Positions 8,434 through 17,760 are shown, counted from the first letter of the stretch. The stretch: DNA of 64,000 nt from VAZQ01 sp963821505 (GCA_963821505.1 CAWGEH010000008.1:124001-188000), one strand, 5' to 3'. Notes: generated from the sequence alone by a model not told the origin. Translations and numbers: made by a program.

Positions 8434-9405
8434 ATGTCATTCTGGCGACGTATTGGAATGCTCGTCGCGGGGCTGCTGGCGGTGCTTCCGTTTACGGACG
8501 GGGTTGCCCAGACAGTACCGGTCATGGGTTATGTGGCCGCTAAGAATGCCAATCCGAAGCGGCTTGAAGTCTTCAAGCAGGGATTGACGGAGCTGGGTTG
8601 GGTCGAGGGCAAGAACATCCGCATCGAATACCGCGAGGCCGTCTTGGATGCGGAGTACCACGGCGTGATGGCCGAGCTGGTCGATCGGAAGGTTGATGCG
8701 ATCCTCGCGGCCAATGTGGCTGCCACTGTAGCCGCCGCAAAAGCGACGAGCACGATCCCAATCGTGATGTTGGCAGTCTTTGATCCGGTCGGCGTAGGAG
8801 TGGTCAAGAGTTTGGAGCGGCCGGGCACGAACGTCACCGGCACGACGATGTACGCTCCCCAACTGATCGGGGAACGCGTGCGGATGCTCAAACGCATAGT
8901 CCCCAATCTCGACAGAGTGGCGATGGCTCTCAATGGCAACAATGCCAACAACGCCGCCCAATTCGAATTGGTCGTTTTGGAAGCCCGGAAACTGGGCATC
9001 GAAGTTCAGTCGCTGGACATTCGCAAGCCTGAGGATGTCGATGCAGGGTTTGATAAAGCCGTCGCGTTCGGCGCGAAGGGGCTCGTGAACGCCGTTGACA
9101 CCTTCATCAATTCCCGGCGCTTCGCGCTTGCAGCCGGCGCGGCGAAACACAAATTGCCGTTCGTTTATACCGACGTCGAATACGTGTTGGCGGGCGGGCT
9201 TATGGCACTTGGTCCAGGTCACAATGAAGGTTACCACGGTGCCGCCAAATACGTGGACAAGATACTCCGCGGTGCCAATCCGGCAGACCTGCCGATCGCA
9301 GGCCCGACACAGTTCACATTCAGTGTCAACCGCACGGCACTTGGCAGGCTCGGATTGTCGTTACCTGCCGACCTCTCCACCCGAGTCGATGAATGGATCG
9401 ATTGA
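8434..9405 (+). CDS. ABC-type substrate-binding protein, PF04392 (TrpX/YnjB-unrelated orphan SBP) family
   Basis: A 323-residue secreted binding protein. The ATG at 8434 has GGGAGA upstream and a signal peptide ending near GVAQTVP. Family features include GYVAAKNANPKRLEVFKQG, a GWVEGKNIRIEYR segment, STIPIVMLAVFDPVG, RPGTNVTGT, and a C-terminal KILRGANPADLPI. It is a distant relative of the SBP array at 46.8-64 kb but lacks the RRREF signal of that group. No permease or ATPase gene lies nearby, so any transporter partner must be elsewhere, or the protein acts as a sensor. Confidence 0.85.
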   Translation: MSFWRRIGMLVAGLLAVLPFTDGVAQTVPVMGYVAAKNANPKRLEVFKQGLTELGWVEGKNIRIEYREAVLDAEYHGVMAELVDRKVDAILAANVAATVAAAKATSTIPIVMLAVFDPVGVGVVKSLERPGTNVTGTTMYAPQLIGERVRMLKRIVPNLDRVAMALNGNNANNAAQFELVVLEARKLGIEVQSLDIRKPEDVDAGFDKAVAFGAKGLVNAVDTFINSRRFALAAGAAKHKLPFVYTDVEYVLAGGLMALGPGHNEGYHGAAKYVDKILRGANPADLPIAGPTQFTFSVNRTALGRLGLSLPADLSTRVDEWID

Positions 9406-9568
9406 GCGCCGTCGTTACCCGCTTGTATGCCCAAACAACGAAGCGAACGCGTCCATCGCGCCGATACCCGAAGTTGCTCCTCACGCGGGTGACTTCCGGC
9501 CTCTACTACGAGCTCATTCCGGGCGGGCAGGCGCCGGTGGGCGCGCTTGGGCGCCCTTGGGCGGCACG

Positions 9569-10603
9569 TCAATGATCGCCGGCGGCGGCATATTGGCGGC
9601 TGCGATCCGTTGCCTTCAACAGGTCTCTGACCGGGGCCGGCAGCTGTCCCGCGGCGAGCCTGCCGGGCGGGCTGTCAAGACGCTCGACCACGGCGAGGCG
9701 GGTGACTTCGCCTCTGAGGTAGGCGTTCAGGAACTCTTGATAGTTGCTGAAGGACACGCATCCGTTCGACTGGCCGTTCGGGCCCAGCATGTAGGTGTGG
9801 GCCAGGATGCCGGCGCGGCCGTACATTTTGCTGTCGTCGACGGGGTTGAGGCGGATGGCGCGAACCCCATGAAACATTTGCCCGCGCAAAGCGAGATTGT
9901 AGACGTTCGGCGGCGTTGCCCCCCGCATCCGCACGTTCACATGGCGGGGATTGTCCATGAGGCCGCCGAAGCCGGAATGGGCCTCCAGCCGGCGGCCGCT
10001 CGGCAGGTAGACGGTGCGCGCCGTGATGTCGTAGATCGCGATACGGCCGTCGTCGTCGATCGGCGGCGCTTCCTTGCGCGCTTGCGCGGGGTGCGCGCGC
10101 GCTTTGGACACGGCCGGTTTCGGCGGCGCATCGGCTCGCAGGTTCGGGACGTCCCGATCCGGCGCCGATTGCAGGCTGGTCGTCAGCACCGGCACGGCCG
10201 ACCCGAAGCGCGCGTCGAAGGACGCCGGACAATCATCGCTCGAGGTGAAACGGCTGGCGAAAGACGCGGGACGATCATCCAAAGCGGTGAAACGCTGGTC
10301 CAACGACGCGTCCCGGCATGCCGACGCGGACGCGTCCGTCGCCACGCCCCATCCGTTGGACGGGGCATCGAAAGCGACCTGTGGCTCCAGGCTTGCCAGT
10401 CGTATCCGACCGGCCGGCTGGCCTGATCCCAGCGGCGCGCGGAAGCGGAAAATGTCGGGGTGGATCGTCCCGAAAACCGAAATACCCGGACTGGGCGATC
10501 CGGTGTCTCCCGGACCTGCCTGCGTCCCTGGCGATCTCAGAACGAACCCCAAGCACATCGCGGCGATTCCCAAAGGAATCCCGCGGACCCCCAACTGAAC
10601 CAA
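9569..10603 (-). CDS. DUF2778 / Tlde1-like L,D-transpeptidase-fold protein
   Basis: A 344-residue protein. The C-terminal domain (about residues 185-330) carries the DUF2778/Tlde1 signature: SGFGGLMDNPRHVN, a MRGATPPNVYNL segment, and the active-site motif AGILAHTYMLGPNGQSNGCV with the catalytic-type His and Cys. The N-terminal part has a hydrophobic signal or anchor and a long low-complexity Pro/Ala/Ser/Asp linker. Proteins of this family act on periplasmic peptidoglycan; some are type VI secretion effectors, but no secretion genes are nearby, so a housekeeping or envelope role is as likely. The start shown is TTG and is uncertain. Confidence 0.75.
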   Translation of the reverse strand: MVQLGVRGIPLGIAAMCLGFVLRSPGTQAGPGDTGSPSPGISVFGTIHPDIFRFRAPLGSGQPAGRIRLASLEPQVAFDAPSNGWGVATDASASACRDASLDQRFTALDDRPASFASRFTSSDDCPASFDARFGSAVPVLTTSLQSAPDRDVPNLRADAPPKPAVSKARAHPAQARKEAPPIDDDGRIAIYDITARTVYLPSGRRLEAHSGFGGLMDNPRHVNVRMRGATPPNVYNLALRGQMFHGVRAIRLNPVDDSKMYGRAGILAHTYMLGPNGQSNGCVSFSNYQEFLNAYLRGEVTRLAVVERLDSPPGRLAAGQLPAPVRDLLKATDRSRQYAAAGDH

Positions 10604-10928
10604 TTACGCCCCCACTCCCACCCACGTCGCCCCTGGCACAAGGTGCGAACGGCAACGTACGTCCCCCGACGCGGGCGGAAGAGAACCTGCCGATTGCGGC
10701 AAGAATCGTTCGGACCGATCCGCGGTCGGCGGGCCGCGGCAATTGCACACACGCTCCGCGTGTACGAGCGGTCCGGCGCCGCTCACCCCGGGTGGCTTGC
10801 GTCAGGTAGCTTGGCACCAGGTGGCTTGGCGGCGTGTCGAACCGCAGCGTCGAATGCGCGCCGCGTGCGTCGACGGACCCATTGCGGACGCCTGTCGAGA
10901 GCCTATTGTTGCCGCAACGAGTGCCCCG

Positions 10929-11069
10929 AACCCGAAGTTCGCGCACATCGCGCGGCAGGTTCAATCGCGAACTTCGGGTTAAAAAGGGGCACAGGAAGTA
11001 TAGGGTTGCTATTGGTCCTTGGATTCCGAAGTTCGCATCGCAACGTGCCGCGAGCGCTGGCGAGCTTCG
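10929..11069. promoter_or_regulatory. Four CGAANTTCG-type palindromes upstream of the exported hydrolase gene
   Basis: CGAAGTTCG at 10933-10941, CGAACTTCG at 10968-10976, CGAAGTTCG at 11027-11035 and the variant CGAGCTTCG at 11061-11069. The first pair forms a perfect 15-bp inverted repeat (arms 10929-10943 and 10966-10980). The centre-to-centre spacings are 35, 59 and 34 bp, so the sites form two similar pairs. They sit just before the TTG start at 11106 and look like operators. The rest of the 502-base gap (10604-11105) shows no gene, only short GGTGGCTTG-like repeats near 10790-10830. Confidence 0.5.
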
Positions 11070-11105
11070 GAATCGGACCACGAGGACATTTTGAGGGAGG
11101 CGAGC

Positions 11106-12068
11106 TTGAACAAGGGCATTTTCGGTCGGCGTGACGTTCTCGAGCTGATGGCCGCCGCGGGCGCCACGGGCCTGCCCGCCGTGCGCGCGCTCTGGCCCGG
11201 CGCCGCGCGTGCAGCCGGCGCGGTCGCGTATAGTCCCGCCGCCCGGTTCGATCTTGCCGTCAGCGAAGTCGAGCTTCGGCGCAACAGCGCCGGCCGGATG
11301 CTGATGGCCCGGATTTACCAGCCGAAAGGGCCGGGACCTTTCCCGACCGTTCTCGATCTGCACGGCGGTGCCTGGAACAGAAAAGACCGCTTCGCCGAAG
11401 AGCCGATGGATCGCGCGCTGGCTTCGAGCGGCTTGTTGGTCGTCGCCGTCGACATGACGATTGCGCCCGAAGCGCCATATCCGGCCTGCATACAGGACGC
11501 CAACTACGCCGTGCGCTGGCTCAAGGTGAATGCCGCAACCTGGAACGGTGACGCCTCGAAGATCGGCGTCTACGCATCCTCCAGCGGCGGTCACGTCGCA
11601 GAACTCTTGGCGATGCGTCCGCGCGATCCGCGCTACAATTCAATTCCGCTTGCCGCCGCGCCGAACGTCGACGCCACCGTCGCCTACGTCGCGATGCGCT
11701 CACCGGTCAGCAACACCTTTGCGCGCTATGAAAACGCGGAGCGGCGCCGCAACGAGAGCATGATCAAGAACAACAAGGTGTTCTTCGATCCATGGGAGAC
11801 GATCCACGAAGGCAACCCGCAGGAAATTCTCGAGCGCGAGGAAAAGGTCACCCTGGTGCCGTTTCTCATCATGCAGGGCGCGCTCGATGACAACGTGTTG
11901 CCGGAGATGCAGGAAAAATTCGCCAAGACCTACAAGGCTGCCGGCGGCGACTGCGACTATCGCCTGTTCGAAAACTCCGTTCACGAATGGGTCGCGAAGC
12001 CGGGTCCTCAGACCGACAAGGCGGTCGAGGTGGTCAAGGAATTCATCGCGCGGCAGCTGAAAGCTTGA
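11106..12068 (+). CDS. Exported alpha/beta hydrolase (hormone-sensitive-lipase-like esterase)
   Basis: A 320-residue hydrolase. The start is the TTG at 11106, with GGGAGG seven bases upstream; the frame is open further upstream but without leader character. The N-terminus has a twin-arginine signal (GRRDVLEL, hydrophobic region, ARAAG), so export by Tat is likely. The oxyanion motif LHGGAW is near residue 85. The nucleophile elbow reads YASSSGGH, where the family usually has GDSAGG. The acid is in GALDDNVLP and the histidine in NSVHEW. The natural substrate is probably a short-chain ester. The gene is preceded by operator-like palindromes and is divergent from the Tlde1-like gene. Confidence 0.82.
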   Translation: MNKGIFGRRDVLELMAAAGATGLPAVRALWPGAARAAGAVAYSPAARFDLAVSEVELRRNSAGRMLMARIYQPKGPGPFPTVLDLHGGAWNRKDRFAEEPMDRALASSGLLVVAVDMTIAPEAPYPACIQDANYAVRWLKVNAATWNGDASKIGVYASSSGGHVAELLAMRPRDPRYNSIPLAAAPNVDATVAYVAMRSPVSNTFARYENAERRRNESMIKNNKVFFDPWETIHEGNPQEILEREEKVTLVPFLIMQGALDDNVLPEMQEKFAKTYKAAGGDCDYRLFENSVHEWVAKPGPQTDKAVEVVKEFIARQLKA

Positions 12069-12375
12069 TCGTCCGGCTTTCCGGCGGCTGCGCGCAGCCA
12101 TCGATTGCGGGCTGGCGATTGCCAGCATGACCGACCTCGCAGAACGAGCCGCCGAATAGGCAATCGGCCTGACTGTGCCCTCGTCACAGCACGCGCAGTA
12201 ATGAAATGATGGAATAGATTTGCCGATTTCCGCTATGGAGGCAAGCCGACGGGCCTCGGTCAGACGTGGTAATTTCCGGTGTTGTGGAGAGCGGACGAGA
12301 GAGCGGACATGGCAATATCGACGCGAATGACCCGGAGCTGCCATCCGTCAACAAGATCACATCACTTGTTGCCAG
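12069..12375. other. Intergenic, no gene seen
   Basis: A 307-base gap between two convergent genes. I see no reading frame with a credible start or composition, no RNA gene and no strong hairpin with a T-tract. It presumably holds the 3' ends of both transcripts. Confidence 0.6.
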
Positions 12376-13923
12376 TCATTCCGGCAAGCCAAGCTCGCGC
12401 CAAGCCTCGGCAAACGGGACAAACACCGCCGGCTCAAGCTCGACGACCGAAAGCGCACGAGTTGTGAAGGTGGGTTCGCATTCCAGCATGTCCCGCCCGG
12501 CTACCTTCGCTTCCGCTGCGAGTCCAACTCGCAATAGTGCGGCCGCCAAGACTCCACGAGCAGGGCCAAAGTGAGGGTTGTAATCGACCGCGTTTTGGGC
12601 TGCATCGACGGCGTCCTGGTATCGCCGTCTGGAAAAGCACGCGATGGCGAGCGCGTGGTGCGATCGAAAATTAGAGGGGTCGAACGGGCTCAATCGAATC
12701 GCCCGCTCGGCCCGTTCAATGGCAAGGTCAGCTTTGCCCATCCATGCAAGGGCGATGGCGCTCAAGTTCAGAGCAAAGACATTGGAATTGCTGAGCTCCA
12801 GTGCGCGATCGAACAGCTTGAGTGCGGTAACGGTGTCATGCTCGAGGTAGGTGATGACGTGAGCCGCGACCGCGAGCGCTGTCGCATCGTCACTGCCGTG
12901 GGCAATCGCCGCGCGGGCATGTTGAATCGCAACAATGCGATCCTCCTTACGCAGTCCGCCACGGACGAAACGATGGTGGTAGCACCAACCCAGAAATGCG
13001 TAAGCGGCACCGTAATCAGGCTGTAGCTTTACGGCGCTCTCAAGCAGCGGAATCGCGATCTCAGCGTCCTTTGGCACCATGGCAAAAACGAGTGGCAGCG
13101 AGCGCAGCACAAGATCGTAAGCATTGAGGTTGCTGGGGCGTTGTCGTTTCACGCGATCGATCTCGGCCTTCCTCAGGCTCGGCTCGATTGCGCTGATCAC
13201 GCGCATGGTGATCTCGTCCTGAAGCGCGAAGACATCCTCCAGGACTCGGTCATACTGCTCGGCCCAAAGATGCGCATCAGTCTTTGCATCGATGAGCTGC
13301 GCCGTGACCCGGACTCGATTCCCCGATTTGCGCACCCCGCCTTCGAGCACGTAGCCAACGCCGAACTTGTCCGCGATCTCTCTTATGGCTACCGGCTTGT
13401 TCTTGTAGATGAAGGTCGAATTGCGGGAGATCACGGACAGCCATTTGATGCGCGAAAGCCCGGTGATGATCTCGTCCACCATACCGTCCGCGAAATACTC
13501 CTGTTCGGGGTCGCCGCTCATGTTCTGGAACGGCAGCACGGCGATCGAGGGCCTATCTGACTGCCCCGGACTCGATGAGGAACCCGGGCCGCTGCCGCTC
13601 GCCGAAAGGTGTGGCTTGAGACCGACCAGCCGGTAGCCCCTTCCTGGCACGGTCATCAGGTGAGTCTGGCCGCTCGTTCCCTCTTCGAGCGCCTTTCTCA
13701 GCGCCGAGACATGGACTCGGATCGTGTTCTCGTCGACAACCAATCCAGGCCAAACCCGGGTCATCAGTTCGTCCTTGCTGACCACTTCACCCTTCGCCAA
13801 GGCGAGCGCACAGAGGATATCGAGCGCGCGGCTGCCCAGGGGTATCGGCACGCCGTCACGCGCTAGATGGCGCTGGCTCAGATCCAGGCGGAACCGGCCA
13901 AAGCTGACCTCATTCTGATCCAT
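12376..13923 (-). CDS. Winged-helix (OmpR/CadC-type) regulator with TolB-like and TPR domains
   Basis: A 515-residue protein. Residues about 5-100 are an OmpR-type winged helix (FGRFRLDL, then VWPGLVVDENTIRVHVSAL and PGRGYRLVG). Residues about 125-245 hold the SIAVLPFQNMSGDPEQEYFA domain found in adenylate-cyclase-like and CadC-like regulators. From about 250 to the end are TPR-type helical repeats. No membrane segment is evident, unlike CadC, so it is probably cytoplasmic. The ATG at 13923 begins the DNA-binding domain; an in-frame start further upstream is possible. It is divergent from a TctC receptor gene and may regulate it. Its DNA-binding domain resembles that of the regulator at 61753-63840. 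Confidence 0.82.
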   Translation of the reverse strand: MDQNEVSFGRFRLDLSQRHLARDGVPIPLGSRALDILCALALAKGEVVSKDELMTRVWPGLVVDENTIRVHVSALRKALEEGTSGQTHLMTVPGRGYRLVGLKPHLSASGSGPGSSSSPGQSDRPSIAVLPFQNMSGDPEQEYFADGMVDEIITGLSRIKWLSVISRNSTFIYKNKPVAIREIADKFGVGYVLEGGVRKSGNRVRVTAQLIDAKTDAHLWAEQYDRVLEDVFALQDEITMRVISAIEPSLRKAEIDRVKRQRPSNLNAYDLVLRSLPLVFAMVPKDAEIAIPLLESAVKLQPDYGAAYAFLGWCYHHRFVRGGLRKEDRIVAIQHARAAIAHGSDDATALAVAAHVITYLEHDTVTALKLFDRALELSNSNVFALNLSAIALAWMGKADLAIERAERAIRLSPFDPSNFRSHHALAIACFSRRRYQDAVDAAQNAVDYNPHFGPARGVLAAALLRVGLAAEAKVAGRDMLECEPTFTTRALSVVELEPAVFVPFAEAWRELGLPE

Positions 13924-14075
13924 CGTGTCCAACCGCAAGGCCGCGGCGTAAGAACAATTAAGCTCGTGAACGATGGACCTTAACCAGCCGCGCCGGTTAC
14001 GGTCCAGCATCGAGTTGAGCAGAGCCCAACTTCCAACCCAAGAAGCCAAGTCCTGAAGTTCCAAGAGGTTTGAGC

Positions 14076-15047
14076 ATGACGCTTGCCCGTAGAGCATTCC
14101 TTCGCCTTGCGGCTGGCGCCGCCGCGCTGCCGGCCCTTCCGCATGTAGCCCAAGCGCAAGCGTATCCGAACCGGCCGGTTCGCATTGTCGTCGGCACTGC
14201 GCCCGGCGGCGCGGCCGATATCTTCGCGCGGCTGATCGGCGATTGGCTGTCCAAGCGACTTGGCCAGCCCGTCATCGTCGAGAATCGCACGGGCGCGGGC
14301 GGTGTTGTCGCGGCCGAGATGGTCCTACGCTCGCCAGCGGACGGCCACACGCTTTTCTTGGCGATCTCCTCGGCAAGTATCATCAATGGATCTCTTCGCG
14401 ACGGCCTGAATTTCATCCATGACAGTGCGCCCGTCGCGATGCTTGTCCAAGAGCCGATTATCCTGAGCGTCAACCCCTCGCTTCCGCCGAAGACCCTTCC
14501 CCAGTTTATTGCATATGCCAAGGCGAATCCGGGCAAACTCAGCATGGCGTCGCCGGGCAACGGGACAACGCCGCATATCGCCGGCGAACTGTTCAAGATC
14601 ATGGTGGGTATCGACATGATCCACGTCCCCTATCGCGGGGGTGCGCCAGCGCTGACCGATCTCGCGGGCGGCCAGGTTCAGGTCGCGTTCATGGGGCCCG
14701 CGGCATCAATGGGGCTCGTGAGGTCCGGGAACATTCGCGCCCTGGCAGTCACATCGGACACACGCGCGGCGGTGTTGCCAGACGTGCCGACAGTGGGTGA
14801 ATTCGTGCCTGGCTACGAAGCAAGCAACTGGTTCGGTGTGGTCGCACCGAAAAATACGGCTCCCGATATCATCGACAAGCTCAACAAGCTCATCAACGAA
14901 GGTCTTGCCGATCCGCAGGTGAGGGCCCGTCTTGTAGACCTGGGCGGGACTGTCGTTGCGCACTCCGCGGCTGACTTCGGGAAGCGGATTGCCGCCGACG
15001 CCGACAAATGGGCAAACGTTATCCGAACTGCCAAGATCACGATTTAG
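14076..15047 (+). CDS. TctC/Bug-family solute receptor (orphan)
   Basis: A 323-residue periplasmic receptor of the tripartite tricarboxylate transporter family. The ATG at 14076 has AAGAGG upstream. The leader has a twin-arginine-like LARRAFLRLAAG start and a VAQAQAYP cleavage region. Typical TctC blocks are YPNRPVRIVVGTAPGGAADI, IVENRTGAGGV, NPGKLSMASPGNGT, VPYRGGAPALTDL and LPDVPTVGEF. No TctA/TctB genes lie beside it. Bug proteins bind carboxylates and related small molecules; the ligand is unknown. It is divergent from the winged-helix regulator. Confidence 0.9.
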   Translation: MTLARRAFLRLAAGAAALPALPHVAQAQAYPNRPVRIVVGTAPGGAADIFARLIGDWLSKRLGQPVIVENRTGAGGVVAAEMVLRSPADGHTLFLAISSASIINGSLRDGLNFIHDSAPVAMLVQEPIILSVNPSLPPKTLPQFIAYAKANPGKLSMASPGNGTTPHIAGELFKIMVGIDMIHVPYRGGAPALTDLAGGQVQVAFMGPAASMGLVRSGNIRALAVTSDTRAAVLPDVPTVGEFVPGYEASNWFGVVAPKNTAPDIIDKLNKLINEGLADPQVRARLVDLGGTVVAHSAADFGKRIAADADKWANVIRTAKITI

Positions 15048-15145
15048 CGGAACGTGAAAGCGGTGTTCGATTGCGGGCGAGCGCGGGCACAACGCGTCAT
15101 GCAAGTCATTGAAGTGGCCGGCGGCAAATGTCGCCTTCTGTGCAC

Positions 15146-15258
15146 ATCGCGTCGATCCCGGGATTGATCGGCATAGCCGCTATCGAAGGGTAACCGGACC
15201 ACCCTGCGAAATCGGGAAGACCGAGAGGCGTAGCGCAAGATCGCACGCCGTCGCAGAT
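15146..15258 (-). repeat. Dispersed repeat family B, copy 2
   Basis: The reverse complement matches 8137-8252 over about 110 bp, with substitutions. It lies between the TctC gene and tRNA-Arg and is non-coding. Copy 1 is directly next to family A; copy 2 is not. Confidence 0.65.
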
Positions 15259-15333
15259 TTGCCGATTGGATCGCGTGGCGGGCCGCGGCATCATAGGGGC
15301 ACGGCGAAGCAATAGTGCCCATTTCATCGACCG

Positions 15334-15410
<77 letters not shown>

Positions 15411-15484
15411 GCTATAGCACGTGATTAGCCGATCGGTCCCGGCACGGCAATGCGGGGATGACGCGCAGCGAGGGGAGGAGCCCC

Positions 15485-16480
15485 ATGAGCCCCATGACCA
15501 GGCGCCGTCTTCCGGTGGCCGCGGCCGGCGGCCTGTTGGTGGCCGTGGCGATCCTCGGCGCGCCGCCGGCAGCGCGGGCGCAAGGCTTCCCCGACCGTGC
15601 CGTGCGCATCATCGTGCCGACCGCGCCGGGCGGCTCGATCGATACCACCGCGCGGGTGGTGGCCGCCAGGCTCGCCGAGCTCTGGAGCAAGCCGGTGGTG
15701 ATCGAGAACCGCCCGGGCGCGTCCATGATCATCGGCGCGGAAGCGGCGGCGAAGTCGGCGCCCGACGGCTACACGCTGCTGGTGGCGCACGACGGCACCA
15801 TGGCGATGAACCCGGTGGTCTACCCCAATCTCGCTTACCAGTCGCAACGCGATTTCGAGCCGGTCGCGCTGCTGACCTCGATTCCCGAGGTCCTGCTGGT
15901 GAACCAGGCGGTGCCGGCGCAATCGGTCCGGGAGCTGATCGCGCTCGCCAAGGCCAATCCGGGCAAGCTCAATCATGCCACCGGCGGCACCGCGACGCTG
16001 CTCGCGCTCGAACTGTTCAAGGCGATGGCGCAAGTCGACATCACCAGCATCCCGTTCCGCGGCGGCGCGCCGGCGGTCACCGGCACCATGTCCGGCCAGA
16101 CGCAGATGATCTTCGCCGACCTCGCCACCGCCAATGCCGGGATGCAGTCGGGCAAGCTGCGCACGCTCGCGGTGACGACGGCAAAGCGCGTACGCGGGCT
16201 GCCCGACGTGCCGACGATCGATGAATCCGGCGTGCCCGGCTACGACGTCGCCACCTGGATCGGTGCGTTCGCGCCGGCCGGCACGCCGAAGACGATCGTC
16301 GGCAAGATCGAGGCCGACATCAAGCAGGCGCTCGCTGCGCCCGATGTCAAGGCCAGGCTCGAGGTGCTGAGCATGGAGATCAGGTCGGGCGCGAGCGAGG
16401 AGATGCGCGCCATCCTCGCCGGCGACATCGGGAAGTGGGGCCGCCTGGTCAAGGAGAAGAATATCCAGATCGCGCAGTGA
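15485..16480 (+). CDS. TctC/Bug-family solute receptor (orphan)
   Basis: A 331-residue periplasmic receptor. The ATG at 15485 was chosen for the strong GGGGAGGAG sequence just upstream; an in-frame ATG nine codons earlier lacks one. Signal peptide: MSPMTRRRLPV, hydrophobic core, ARAQGFP. TctC landmarks are VRIIVPTAPGGSIDTTARVV, IENRPGASMI, ANPGKLNHATGGTATL, IPFRGGAPAVTGTMSG and LPDVPTIDESGVPGYD. It differs clearly from the TctC protein on the other side of tRNA-Arg, so this is not a local duplication. No membrane components are adjacent. Confidence 0.9.
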   Translation: MSPMTRRRLPVAAAGGLLVAVAILGAPPAARAQGFPDRAVRIIVPTAPGGSIDTTARVVAARLAELWSKPVVIENRPGASMIIGAEAAAKSAPDGYTLLVAHDGTMAMNPVVYPNLAYQSQRDFEPVALLTSIPEVLLVNQAVPAQSVRELIALAKANPGKLNHATGGTATLLALELFKAMAQVDITSIPFRGGAPAVTGTMSGQTQMIFADLATANAGMQSGKLRTLAVTTAKRVRGLPDVPTIDESGVPGYDVATWIGAFAPAGTPKTIVGKIEADIKQALAAPDVKARLEVLSMEIRSGASEEMRAILAGDIGKWGRLVKEKNIQIAQ

Positions 16481-16523
16481 GGCAGCGCACGGTCGCCGCG
16501 CACGACAGCCGATCGGTTCTTGC

Positions 16524-16653
16524 GTCCCCTCCCCCGCTTGCGCAGGGCTGTCGCATATGCTGCGCATGGTGCCTCTTGCGCGTGCGCGGCATCGCCGAAA
16601 AGGCGGCCCCATCCGCGGCATATGCGATTGCGAGCCCGCAGGCGGGGGAGGGA
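16524..16653. repeat. Interspersed repeat with CTCCCCC...GGGGGAG ends
   Basis: The segment opens with CCCTCCCCCGCTTGCG and closes with CGCAGGCGGGGGAGGG, so its ends are inverted repeats of each other. The intervening GC-rich DNA is of a kind often found between genes in Bradyrhizobium-like genomes. It fills the gap between the TctC gene and the convergent deacetylase. Related GC-rich hairpins are at 27463-27568. Confidence 0.6.
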
Positions 16654-16682
16654 GCGCACCGAGATCGCGGCACTGGCATTGA

Positions 16683-17591
16683 TCACACGTCTATCGTTCC
16701 TTGCGCGAAGAACCGCTTGGCGTAGCTCAACTCGTCGTCGCCGCGCTCCAAAATCCATTGCGCGATCGCATTGTGACCGGGAAAATGCACCTCCGGCTGC
16801 GCGCGCAGGAACTTCAGTAGCTTGTCGAACATCGCCGTCATCAGCGGGCGGCCGCCGAAATGGCTGTGGAACCCGATGTGGATCAGGCTCATCGGCTCGT
16901 GCTCGCGCAGATATTCAAACGTGTCCTTGTAGACGTCGAAGAAGCTTCTGGGCGTCCCGCGCAGCACGCGGTTGTCGACGAAGTCGCTCCAGGGAAAGGC
17001 GACGATGTCGCCGCCCGCCGTCGACTGCTTGCGCGGCAGGCTGATGTCGAGCGCGTCGCCATACCAGCGCACGCCCTCCTGATACAGAAGATCGAAGGTG
17101 TGCTCGGTCCAGCTGTAGGCCGGCGTGGCCCAGCCTTGCGCGCGGATGCCGGATGCCTGCTGCAGCGCGTCCAAGGTCTTGCGGATCGCGACGCGCTCCT
17201 CGTCCGGCGTCATGTAGCAGAACAGCCCGTCCTGCGTGTAGCCGTGGCCGGCGATGTCGTGGCCGGCCTTGGCGGCGGTAGCGATCACTTGCGGATAGAG
17301 CTCGCCGCAGCGTCCGCTGCAGAAGATCGTCGCCGCAACGCCGTGGCGATCGAGCGTGCGGAGAATGCGCCAGAGCCCTTCGTTGCCGCCGTATTGCGCC
17401 CACTGGATGGCGCCGCGGTCGATGGTGCCGGCCTTGAGCGGCGTGGTGCGAGGAAAGTAGCTCGGGTCTTTGCCGTCGGACCAGGTCTCGAACAGGATGC
17501 TGACCAGGACGGCGATCGGTTTTCCGCCGGGCCAGGACCGGTTGCGAGATGTGCCGCGGGAGACGCGGTTAGCGGACTTTGGGGCTTTCAT
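16683..17591 (-). CDS. Polysaccharide deacetylase family protein (PuuE-like)
   Basis: A 302-residue protein of the NodB-fold carbohydrate esterase 4 superfamily. It carries VSILFETWSDG where the NodB Asp motif sits, GVAATIFCSGRCGELYP, GHDIAGHGYTQDG (the metal-binding His motif) and a late IHIGFHSHFGGRP. The layout resembles PuuE-type allantoinases and other cytoplasmic family members rather than secreted chitin deacetylases. No signal peptide is present: the protein starts MKAPKS. It is convergent with the TctC gene and lies 169 bp from the divergent acyl-CoA dehydrogenase gene. The substrate is undetermined. Confidence 0.78.
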   Translation of the reverse strand: MKAPKSANRVSRGTSRNRSWPGGKPIAVLVSILFETWSDGKDPSYFPRTTPLKAGTIDRGAIQWAQYGGNEGLWRILRTLDRHGVAATIFCSGRCGELYPQVIATAAKAGHDIAGHGYTQDGLFCYMTPDEERVAIRKTLDALQQASGIRAQGWATPAYSWTEHTFDLLYQEGVRWYGDALDISLPRKQSTAGGDIVAFPWSDFVDNRVLRGTPRSFFDVYKDTFEYLREHEPMSLIHIGFHSHFGGRPLMTAMFDKLLKFLRAQPEVHFPGHNAIAQWILERGDDELSYAKRFFAQGTIDV

Positions 17592-17760
17592 GCGGGGGGA
17601 TCCTGTCGTCGGCGAGCCGCAGCCTCGTAACACGGGCCGCGCCGATCGGCGAACCTTTCGACGGCCGCCGCCGATCGTTCGCCGGTGAAGGGCAAGCCTC
17701 TTGAATCCCGCGGATGAACGTGGGCATGAAAGGCGTTACCCCCAAGCCCGGGAGCATCCC

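Noticed and set aside
13940..13970. Another copy of the shared array element (AAGAACAATTAAG)
   Set aside because: Only part of the core matches, the AGGAC half is absent and the neighbouring genes are unrelated.
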